In this document: positions 47,266 through 55,342 of the stretch, in pieces | How the letters are laid out: each line of letters opens with the position of its first letter | Numbering within the stretch: the first letter of the stretch is position 1 | Assembly: GCA_029204225.1 (NCBI GenBank) | Contig: CM055092.1 | Span: 82,223,543-82,285,542 of the forward strand | Direction of reading: 5' to 3' | DNA length: 62,000 nt | Origin: Diphasiastrum complanatum | Lineage: Eukaryota > Streptophyta > Lycopodiopsida > Lycopodiales > Lycopodiaceae | The notes under the pieces: model-generated | The model's input: the letters and a program-made list of their open reading frames with translations, nothing else | Told to the model about the DNA's origin: nothing | The model's database searches: none | Made by a program: the position numbers and the translations under genes

Positions 47266-48015
47266 TCACAAAAATAGGACAATGCCTTTATTGCCATTAC
47301 CACACAATGTTGAATCCTTATGGCCAACAACACCTCGGGCACCTCCTCTTCTTGTAGCAAAATCATCAACTTCAATTGTGTCCTGCAACATAAATATGAA
47401 AATTTGTAATCAATTAATTTTTTCGATGGATTTTGATTGAATACAATGCTAAATATGATTATGATGTAATAAGAAAATGAAAATTACCATGTCATGCTGG
47501 TCATACTCCAACAATCTTTTTCCACGCAAGTCATGCCTAGCAAAAAACGTATCCTCAGAAAAAACATATTGATCTGGAGGAGGATATCTTTTTTGAAACT
47601 CAATGAACTCCTCCTCACTAGGAACATTTGCTCCATAGACTAGACATTGTCGCCTTGTAATTTGTAAGGCCTGCTCTCTAAACTTCCAACCACCTTCGTC
47701 TTCATAGTCAATCCCTTCGATTAAATCATCATGATTGAAGTCTATTATATCCGAAAATTCTGACAATGCATTGGCTAGCACAGATAGGATCTCGTCCTCT
47801 CTCATGTCGAGCACATCCCCAATATCATTCAATGATAGATATGGCAGGCTATTCATATGGTATACATGAATGTCAAGCAGTGTCTTGCTTTTATCATGTT
47901 CTTCTACACTTGATGTAGAAGACATTACCATCGACCGTGACAGAGCAGGGTCATACATCGAAGCCAGCCTAGCCTTTCCTCATCACCCAATACTTTGTCT
48001 TCTAAAATTTTGTCC
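47266..48015 (-). pseudogene. R gene 2: acidic protein of unknown family, two exons
   Basis: Exon 1 on the minus strand runs from 47958 (MYDPALSRSMVMSSTSSVEE, possible upstream start in another frame at about 48010, DVDKILEDKVLGDEERLG) to 47488. Exon 2 is 47382-47266, joined across a 105-bp GT-AG intron. The product (about 195 residues) is strongly acidic in the middle: DIGDVLDMREDEILSVL, DDLIEGIDYEDEGGWKF. It then has RYPPPDQYVFSEDTFFARHD and, in exon 2, DDFATRRGGARGVVGHKD and GNGNKGIVLFL*. I do not recognise the family. Its position between inverted repeats inside R suggests an accessory protein of the element, which is inference only. The main frame is open, but the 5' end looks frameshifted. 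Confidence 0.5.
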
Positions 48016-48248
48016 ACATCGATAGTACAGCTCTAAGTAGATGTTCTACTTGAAGAACCAACACCAATTGATCTGGAAGACTGGCCTTTATCAAGTATTA
48101 AGGCAAATATGAAAAAAACAAAAGTTATGCCCTTAGCTATAAACCTGCATGATCTCCTATGGGATTCACAATATTGTACCACCTTCAGGCTCTCGTCAAG
48201 CTTGGTAAACTTCCTATCATGCTTGTGCTTGGCTTCAGGCTGGGCAAC

Positions 48249-48333
48249 TATCAGCCTAGAGATCCACATGTGTAACTGCATGCATGTATAGTGCATGTAC
48301 TGCATGTCAACTCATAAAATTGCCTAGACATGT
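48249..48333. repeat. Inverted repeat A (pair with 46377-46452)
   Basis: AGAGATCCACATGTGTAACTGCATGC..AAAATTGCCTAGACATGTGTAGA. In this copy it is followed directly by the B segment and the transposase C-terminal end. Confidence 0.75.
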
Positions 48334-48592
48334 GTAGATCACAGAAACTACTTTGCATGTTGCATGCACTGATTGCATGTGGCTTGCATGCATACAATAA
48401 GACTTTGCATGCTATCAAAACATCTGCATGTCATTACAATTGAACCTATCTAACTCAAATCTGAGGTACACTAGAAAGATATGTGCTCAATTCACACTCC
48501 TTATGTGTACAACATGAAATCTAGTGGAAATTATCATGGTCATGACCCCAAACTCGAGATAGGAAGATAATATTTTAATAATCTTCACAATC
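48334..48592 (-). pseudogene. Second, short copy of the R transposase 3' end
   Basis: On the minus strand 48590-48487 encodes KIIKILSSYLEFGVMTMIIS and FHVVHIRSVN*, matching the last residues at 44793-44890. The downstream non-coding part (48486-48350) matches 44790-44672 closely (TGCACTGATTGCATGTGGC). The copy is cut at about 48592 by the upstream region of the H3-like gene. Confidence 0.8.
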
Positions 48593-48593
48593 T

Positions 48594-48770
48594 GCACGTG
48601 TGGAGTAATCATTAATAAAACACACGAATCAAAAATTGGCACGTGTGTGGCTGAAAATCTGACACGTATATTTGCACGTGTGGAGCAATCATTAATAGGA
48701 CACACCAATAAAAAATTGGCACGTGGTGATTTTTCATTTAATGCATAAAAAATCTCTCTCTCTATATAAG
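48594..48770 (+). promoter_or_regulatory. Promoter of the H3-like/Ulp1-like gene: tandem CACGTG repeats and TATA box
   Basis: Two tandem copies (offset about 80 bp) of a segment. The first is at 48594-48650 (GCACGTGTGGAGTAATCATT.., ..AAAAATTGGCACGTGTGTGG) and the second at 48674-48728 (GCACGTGTGGAGCAATCATT.., ..TTGGCACGTGGTG). Each carries two CACGTG (G-box) cores, four in all. A TATATAAG box follows at 48763-48770, and the ATG is at 49005. This is a compact, plant-like RNA polymerase II promoter and suggests the gene was once expressed. Confidence 0.7.
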
Positions 48771-49004
48771 TAGAGACCGCAATTGAAAAACATTTGCTTA
48801 TCAGAATCGTGAATCATTCCTTGCTCTCTGTCGCCCAAACTGGATATCGGAGCCACGCGACGTTCTACATGTTTTTTGGGAGGCTTGGTCCCTGCTCACG
48901 CCGCTGCGATATTCGAATCTCTTGGCTGATATCGGAGCCACACGAGGATCTGCACACGATCAATTCATCAACGACCTAGTTGCGTGTCTGCGATATCAGA
49001 AGGA

Positions 49005-49472
49005 ATGGCAAGGACTAAAAAGACCGCTCATCCAAAATCTACTGTGCCGTTTGCTGGTCAACCTACATCATTCTTGCATTCTGTAGCTGCTTGGCCTCGT
49101 GCTAGGGGGATTGGCAGAAAACCCTGCCCATGGCTCAGAGATATTAGGAGGTTATAGAAGTCCATCAACCTTCTGATACCGAAAGCTCACTTCAACAGAA
49201 TAGTGATGGATATGACCAGATCTTTATCCGTGGATGTGAGATGATGCGTGACTGCCATTGAAGATTTGCATACAACCTATGAAGACTATCAGATTAGGTT
49301 TTTTGAGGATAGTGTGCTTGCTGCTGTACATGCAAAGTGGGTGACTATTATGCCCAAAGATATGGAGCTTGTGTTCAGGCTGAGGAGTCAGTACGAGCAG
49401 GTCTTCAAAGCACCTCCACCTTCCCGACTCGCTTCCAGGGCTAGACCCCCTTATCAGAGGAAAATAAAGTAG
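49005..49472 (+). pseudogene. Divergent histone H3 carried by element R
   Basis: From ATG 49005 one frame encodes a recognisable histone H3, broken by two stops. The tail MARTKKTAHPKST parallels H3 ARTKQTARKST (Lys4 kept, one inserted residue). The usual 15-35 region is replaced by PFAGQPTSFLHSVAAWP. The fold region follows: PWLRDIRRL-stop-KSINLLIPKAHFNRIV (alpha-N/alpha-1), SLSVDVR-stop-CVTAIEDLHTTYEDYQIRFFED (alpha-2), then VLAAVHAKWVTIMPKDMELVFRLR (loop 2/alpha-3; canonical [24 protein letters not shown]). The stops are TAG at 49155-49157 (Gln in canonical RRYQKS) and TGA at 49242-49244, each explicable by one transition. An extension QYEQVFKAPPPSRLASRARP follows and ends at TAG 49470-49472. 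It is too divergent for the host's core H3. It shares LLIPKA and MPKDM with CENH3-like and other variant H3 proteins, but lineage is unproven. Confidence 0.82.
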
Positions 49473-50973
49473 TCAAGGCCAGTGAGGTTAGGAATTAGGG
49501 CTAAAAAAACCAAATCAAGCTAGTCGAAGACCAGCCAACTCATGATCAAGCTAGGTCGTCTAGGGTGGAAGCTAAAAAATCCCCCTCTCCTCCACCTTCG
49601 TCTAAAAGAAAATTAGTACTATCAGATGAGACCGAGCATATGATAGGCCAGAGCCAATTGATTCTTGATACACTGAAAGTTTAAGAGGGTCTTCCTGTCA
49701 CTCTTGGTCTAGATGTTTTACTAGATTACTATTCTGATAGTGACCAGTCTTTGGATGTGCCCAGACGCACCACAGAGGATCTGGATAGATATATCACAAA
49801 ATCAATTGCTCTCTTTCCTGAAAGCCCATCTCAATCAATAGGAACTGTATATAAAAATTTAGTTGTTGAATATCCGGTCGATCCCATGTTGACATTTTTT
49901 GATTCTAAACGATATATAATTTTTGACGAGTATATAGCTAAAAAAATAGATAAACTAGGTAGTCACTTTGTATTCAATATATATTCAACCTCATATATGA
50001 ATTATTTTAATCCTGTTATTTGTAAGAAATTAATGAATAAGTCTTCGGACATCATAGACCCAATTGTCGAAGCTGGACTCAATTATTGGATTCAGTTGTA
50101 CAAAAGCGACAATGTTCCAAATTTTTGTGCTTACTCAATTTTTTTGTCACTTGCTTAAGGACGAGCAATCAGTTTTATCATGTTTATGACCCATCCAAGC
50201 GATACCGAAATTTTTGTTGTACCATACTGTCAAAAGTATGTATTGTTTAATTTGAATTGTATGTATTGTTTTATTATATGCTTTATTTGTATTTTTTTCA
50301 TTCACATATCATTAACTATTTGGTTGATTGCAGTCATCACTGGTCTGTACATATTATATCGCTAAGAGTGGATGAAGCCGGTTTGTGCAATCCAAGGGTG
50401 TTGAGAATGAACTCTTTGAGATCAACACACCTCAATGTCGACATTGAGATGTACAAAAGCCTGATCATATATTTTTCAACGAAGGCCCTGTGTGTAGCAA
50501 AGCACATAGAGATAATAAATACACAGGTAACCAATTTCTCAATTACTTTTTTCGTGATGCAAATTCCCATTTAACAAAAAAATGTAAAACTAACATTCTG
50601 TATTTTGATTCTCAGTCCTCTCAGCAAGTTGACTCATTCATTGTGGCTGGTATGCCATTAAAACTGTAAAATGCTTTATGGAATGGTTCATCAGCCAAGG
50701 TGAAAATGTCGATATACGTCACGTAATTTGAGTTTGGATGTACACTGATTTTATTTATATGATTTTTTTGTTTTTGTGTATTCGTCTAACTTGTCTATTG
50801 TTGATGATTTGCAGTTCACCTGTCTAAAATTCACACAAAATGACATATTTGAATTTCGACAAGAGATGATTAAAATTTTTCTCTCTAATGCAACATCGGT
50901 GACAACGGAACAAGAAACTGGGGAGCTTGCACTTGAAAGAGCTCATGGAAAAGAAATTTATATAAAAAAATAG
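49473..50973 (+). pseudogene. Ulp1-like (C48) cysteine protease downstream of, and probably fused to, the H3-like domain
   Basis: A hydrophilic linker (KKSPSPPPSSKRKLVLSDE, about 49570-49640) leads into a Ulp1-type domain. Exon 1 runs to 50235 (SDTEIFVVPYCQ before the donor GTATGT). Exon 2 is 50334-50526 (HHWSVHIISLRVDE holds the catalytic His; RMNSLRSTHLN has Asn where the catalytic Asp is expected). Exon 3 is 50616-50722 (SSQQVDSF, then in the next frame CGWYAIKTVKCFMEWF, so the QQ...DCG site is intact except for one missing base). Exon 4 is 50815-50973 (FTCLKFTQNDIFEFRQEM..IKK*). Introns of 98, 89 and 92 bp have GT-AG ends. Ulp1 proteases cleave SUMO or related tags, and plant transposons (some MULEs, CACTA) are known to carry them. 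There are stops at about 49682 and 50156-50158 and a frame change near 49515. The lack of any promoter between it and the H3 part, plus shared orientation, suggests one fusion gene. Confidence 0.78.
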
Positions 50974-52515
50974 ATAGATGGTGTTATTGAAAGGCCAATA
51001 CAAAAATATGCACTTCAAAAATTTACATTCAATGTGTACAAATGATGACCCTTTCGGGTCTTTTGATATTCGATTGTTGCTATTTCCATCATTTGATATT
51101 CTAAAGTTAGCAATCTAAAATTTCACAAGGAAAGTTAAGCTCACCAATATTGTAGATTTACTGATTTATCAAAGCTTTATTTTGTTTCGACAATTTTTAT
51201 GCTTGACAATAAATCTTTGCATGGGATATAATCTTCATGCCTTGCTCTACTCTGCATTAACATTGCAAATAGTCTATCAATAAATCATTGTTAATAAATA
51301 ATAGGATAACAATTACATAACAGACTATTTAAATACAAAAACGTACCATTCTTCCATTTACTCGAAAACCATAGCTTTGAGGTATGTCAAATTGGAGCAT
51401 TGTAAGTTCCGATCGTATATATTTTAGACTCCAGTCCTCCTCCACTTCAATTGTCACAATAACAACCTCATTTTGCTTCAACTCTATTTGCATTTGCTCT
51501 TGATGGTTTACTTTAAAGTCTTGATCTAATGCTTTCCATTCATTATTAACTCTAATCCATCTTCTATAATAAAACATAAAAAAAAGCATTTGTTTTTCTA
51601 TATGATATCGAAATATCATGGATGATTTGTTAGCTCTACATTGAATGCTGCCATTAGTTTTCACATCCCAATGATCATCAAGGAGTTTTGATATCATCTC
51701 ATCAGTTCAATCCTTAGCAATGAACATTGTAGCTGTTTTACGAACATTACATCTAGCAAAAAAATCTACAAAAATTGCAAATGGTAAATACCAATATAGT
51801 CCATTGGTTTTTGAACTTGTGCTACATTTCATGCAGTTTTGAATGTCCATAAAAAACTTCGATCTAAAACTTTCTGCTATGGTAGAATCGGGGGGAACCC
51901 ATTCCTCACTTTAGAAATGTGGTAGAGGTAGAGTTTCTAGTTTGCCATTCAAACCATTTTTGCATGGTATGTAAAGAAAATCGTTAAAAAAAATGTGAGA
52001 ATCCAAAAGTGACTTTAAAGGACAATGCTTATATTGGAGTAAACCGATATCAGAATGAATGACGTCTATGATGCCTGCAAGTGATTGTATTGGTTGCTAT
52101 TCGCTTATGCTCGATGGATACAAGTATGCAAAACACAATATTATATTTTAACACAAATATATCACAATAATGAATGTGGATCATTAACACAGAAAAACCA
52201 GCATAAATTGCATCACATACAATTGCATTTGAGTCAATCTACGGGATTGACATCCACCACCATAACTTCATTGTGCATATACACATGTTGAATCAAGACT
52301 TCTGCTTTGAACTCTAAAATTCTTCCTTTCCAAAAGTTTTTGTAATCCATATTTGATCTCTTTCTTTTGCGAAATGAACCTTTTGATGAGGGATGCATCA
52401 CAATCCATTGAAACTTTCTGTATGTGCATGGTATCCATAACCCTTCAGAATCCCTTTCATTACAAACAGTGACCAAATTGATCGCACTACGTGGTCTTCG
52501 ATTGCAAGCGGCCAT
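50974..52515 (-). pseudogene. R gene 4: spliced protein of unknown family
   Basis: On the minus strand exon 1 is 52515-52243 (MAACNRRPRSAINLVTVCNE, RKFQWIVMHPSSKGSFRKRK, NEVMVVDVNP). Exon 2 is 52074-51347 after the acceptor TTGCAG, and reads IIDVIHSDIGLLQYKHCPLK, FNDFLYIPCKNGLNGKLETL, stop (TAA), STIAESFRSKFFMDIQNCMK, YWYLPFAIFVDFFARCNVRK, stop (TGA), ISKLLDDHWDVKTNG, MFYYRRWIRVNNEWKALDQD, VVIVTIEVEEDWSLKYIRSE, SYGFRVNGRM before the donor GTACG. A third exon could start at 51114 after TTTTAG. It is convergent with the Ulp1-like gene. I do not recognise the protein; it is more than 300 residues with two nonsense codons. Consistent splice sites show that it was a real gene of R. Confidence 0.55.
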
Positions 52516-52862
52516 TGCATAACAGTGCAAGATACAAAACGATTGATAATGTACAAAATGATTGATAACTTCAGTTAGTTGAACTATCCATGCAAGTTAG
52601 TTTAACTTCAGCTAGTTAAACTTGGGCAATCTTTTGCCGACGGGCAACAATATATTATCCAATCACATATCTAGGCTCTGCCCGGTGGGAGTTTTGAATT
52701 GGCTAAAAATATGCCTGGGAAATTGTAAAAAAAATTTGTCCGGCAAACACCGTTATGGTCCTGCACACATGTAAAAATATTATTGGGACATGTGGACGTC
52801 GAATAGTTGAAAAGAAAAAAAAAGTATCTTTACAAAGGGCCCTTATAGCGCTTGGACCTCCC
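52516..52862 (-). repeat. Right end of R, with terminal inverted repeat
   Basis: The last 27 bp (52836-52862) form the right inverted repeat, read inwards as GGGAGGTCCAAGCGC..AAGGGCCCT. The rest is upstream sequence of gene 4 with paired GTTAGTTTAACT-type words (52560-52620). Confidence 0.68.
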
Positions 52863-52866
52863 TTAA

Positions 52867-54400
52867 TGCCCTTCAGACATGCATCATAGGTGGTCGAATT
52901 GTTCGCATTCGAGATGCTGACCCCTGTAATTGCTCCATGATGATTTACTTGGTATAGTGCCATTGAATTCATATGGCATAGTCTCCTGTGCCATAGAGTG
53001 TCTAGCGAATAATCATGAGTCTGATGCACTTGATCTGTAGGTAGGCATACCTTCAGGTGATACAGATTTCTTTTCTTCTGCCTTGAGTGATCAGGGTATT
53101 GGTACTAGCATCAACAACGTTGCATGCTTCGTCTGAGAACATATCACACATCCCTGCATCAGCTATTCTTGCCATAAAAGCAAGTCCTGCTGTAGTGTAG
53201 GCATGAACAGAACATCTTTGAGTCGTTTGTCTCTGCCATTCGTGTTGAGCCACAATGAATCAATACCGTTCACTTGATGTTTGAATCCATCTCCAAGAAT
53301 AATGAATCTTGATGGATCTGCATTTCGAAATTCAGACATAATTTGTCTTGATGTAACGAATTGTGAATTAGCTCCTGAGTCTAGGATCACCTCCTGTGTG
53401 TCAGGTGTTGACACTGCACACATGTTTGCACAGATGTAGGCGATCGAATTTTTTCTGTTTGATCTTTCTTCACCCATTTTTGAGCTCTCAAGCTCCTCGA
53501 CATAGGACGAACTATTATTGTTCTCCTGTCTACTTTGTGCTGATTTGTTTCTTGGGTTCAGGCGGCAGTCCATGTTTGCATGACCCTTCTTGTGACAGTG
53601 GATACACTCAATTTTTGGATTGAGCCAACACAAATCGACTGTGTGTCCTTTGCGTCTGTATCTCACGTAGGTTTTCTTGTCTCCACCTTGCTGTTTCGAC
53701 CTCCCTTTGTTCTTCCATTTGCCTTTGCTGGATTTTTCTGCTTGCTGATCACGATCTTGTTTTCGATCAGACTCCCTCTTAGACTTGAATTGTTTCTTGG
53801 TCTTTTCTTTGTTGTGTTAGAGGGCTTGGTCAGAAGCATCCTTTTGGTCAAGCTGCTCTCGGGCCTTGACTTCCTCTTGTCTTTTTGAGAGTCATTCAGG
53901 GTTCTGATTGTCTAGAAGGATATAGGTAAGGCTCTTAACAGATAAGTGAGCTGCTTCTCTATTGACATTGCATTTTCTACTCCAGAATTGTGTAGGGAAA
54001 AGAATAGATCCTTCTTCTTCCTAATAAAGGAAGTGAGATCTTTGCCATCCCACTGCAGGTTTGTCAGCTGATCTTCCAGTATCATTATTTGACTGCATGA
54101 TTTCATTTGAAATCTTGTGAGTAGTGTATCCCACATCTCCTTTGCTTTGGAGAGTGTAGCCAGGTCAAGTGTGAGGCTATCCTTGATGGATGATGATAAC
54201 AAGGCTACTACCTTGTCACTCTTCTCCCTCCATTCGCATAGCTCCTTGCCTGTTGTTGTAGACATCTCCTCAGTGCCATATATCCAGGGGAATAATCCTT
54301 CACCCTTTAGTATCAGCGAGGTCTTTACCTTCCATGCTAGGAAGGTAGTCCTGATGAATCCAAAACTATACATATCTTGGATTGTATGCAGCTGATTGAA
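52867..54400 (-). pseudogene. CopA gag, protease and pre-integrase (minus)
   Basis: Gag: AWKVKTSLILKGEGLFPWI, SLTLDLATLSKAKEMWDTL and NLQWDGKDLTSFIRKKKDLF (54373-53912). A basic linker follows, then the zinc knuckle CIHCHKKGHANMDC with the preceding GHTVDLCW half (about 53640-53580). Protease: EVILDSGANSQFVTSRQIM (about 53400-53330). Pre-integrase: LWHRRLCHMNSMALYQ and CLKGI, where R interrupts it (53029-52867). There are frameshifts near 53910, 53667 and 53170. It matches the plus-strand CopA copy throughout. Confidence 0.85.
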
Positions 54401-54505
54401 GCCATTGCTTCTGAATTATGTTTTCACTTGTTAATGGTTGTTTGTTTGAATGCTTAGCCCCTTTAATCTAATAGCTTCTCGGCTATGTCAGACTATGACA
54501 AGGTA

Positions 54506-54518
54506 GATTCTGATACCA
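54506..54518 (-). promoter_or_regulatory. CopA primer-binding site
   Basis: TGGTATCAGAATC on the minus strand, four bases from the LTR end (TGCGAAAAG.. on plus). It differs from the standard site in its last bases. Confidence 0.75.
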
Positions 54519-54522
54519 CTAA

Positions 54523-54641
54523 TGCGAAAAGTGCATTCAGAAAGTGCAAATTTTAGCTAAAACTTTGGTGACAAACTAATAAAAGTTCTCTCGAATGATT
54601 CACAAAACTTTCTTGAAACTCAAATTATTTCTATTCGATAA
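54523..54641 (-). repeat. CopA 5' LTR, portion left of the CopD insertion
   Basis: Matches 34064-34192. It continues at 59064 after CopD; the sequence TTCGAGAATA is split, leaving GATAA and GAGAA as the two copies of the target. Confidence 0.82.
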
Positions 54642-55342
54642 TGTGAAAGTACTATACTTTAGGACCATAAATGGATCTACAAAAGATCCACAAGACTGAT
54701 TGGATGCTTGCTTAACAATCTATCAAAAAACTAGACACAAAAAAGTTGATCTAGATTGGCAATTTGACAAACAACAAGCATTAACAATCAAAAGCATTGA
54801 TCAACATTGAAATAAGAGCCCACACATGTGTACTATAGGCTGTAGTACGGCCTTCAATCTGAGAAACAAGTGAAAATTGATTTGGTTTCATTTGGATCAC
54901 AAAAACTCAATGTACATAGTGAACTAGCTTGAGATTGCCAATGAGCTCCAAAAATTTTCTATCTTCTCACTACGGAGAGAGGGAATACATAGCAAATTCG
55001 ACTTCCTTCTTGAAGTTAGGTGGATTTCCAGCATGTAATAAGGAATTTAACTCACTCTCCTTGACCTAAAATGAAACCCTATCCTAGATCCTAGAGTTAT
55101 GCTTGGTAGGTAGCTAGTTGGTCAAATTTTCACCTTAAACTTAGGTGTAGGTCCTATAAAGTAGGGATGACCACCAAATAGACATGAGCAACTCTCTTGA
55201 CTTGACGTAACCTATATTAGGAGTGTTTTTCCACGTGGCATCTTGGCATTACATGTGTGGAACCCAATTATACACAATATTTACAAAGTTCTACATGATT
55301 TTTGATCAAGCTAGATTTGCCAATTTTTGGAAATTTTTCACA
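54642..55342 (-). repeat. 3' LTR of CopD
   Basis: TGTGAAAGTACT..ATTTTTCACA on the plus strand; partner of 58364-59063. Includes ACACATGTGTACTATAGGCTGTAGTACGG. Confidence 0.92.

Larger units (their letters stand above)
43355..52862. mobile_element. Element R: 9.5-kb DNA transposon with TIRs and several genes
   Basis: Bounded by imperfect inverted repeats: the left end reads GGGAAACCTC and the right end, inverted, GGGAGGTCCA. Both have AAGGGCCCT at exactly positions 19-27 from the tip. Flanks are TTAG (43351-43354) and TTAA (52863-52866), which fits a TTAA target duplication with one change, or a 3-bp TTA duplication. The interrupted CopA frame (CLKG-I...MSHTP) confirms it is an insertion. It carries a spliced transposase-like gene, an acidic-protein gene, an H3-like/Ulp1-like gene and a fourth gene of unknown family. 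TTAA targets are typical of Kolobok and piggyBac; I cannot assign R to either. An internal inversion and duplication (44672-48600) shows that this copy is rearranged. Confidence 0.72.

Noticed and set aside
46386-48325. A separate 1.9-kb inverted-repeat transposon with a TA target duplication
   Set aside because: The inverted repeat continues past the supposed TA (into ACATGTGTAGA on both sides), which fits an inverted duplication and inversion within R better than an independent insertion.
48249-48330. CRISPR-like or satellite array from CATGC repeats
   Set aside because: The CATG words are irregular, without repeat-spacer periodicity, and part of inverted repeat A.
49005-49472. A genuine host histone H3 gene
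   Set aside because: It has two nonsense codons, a replaced tail and C-terminal extension, an attached Ulp1-like domain, and lies inside R.
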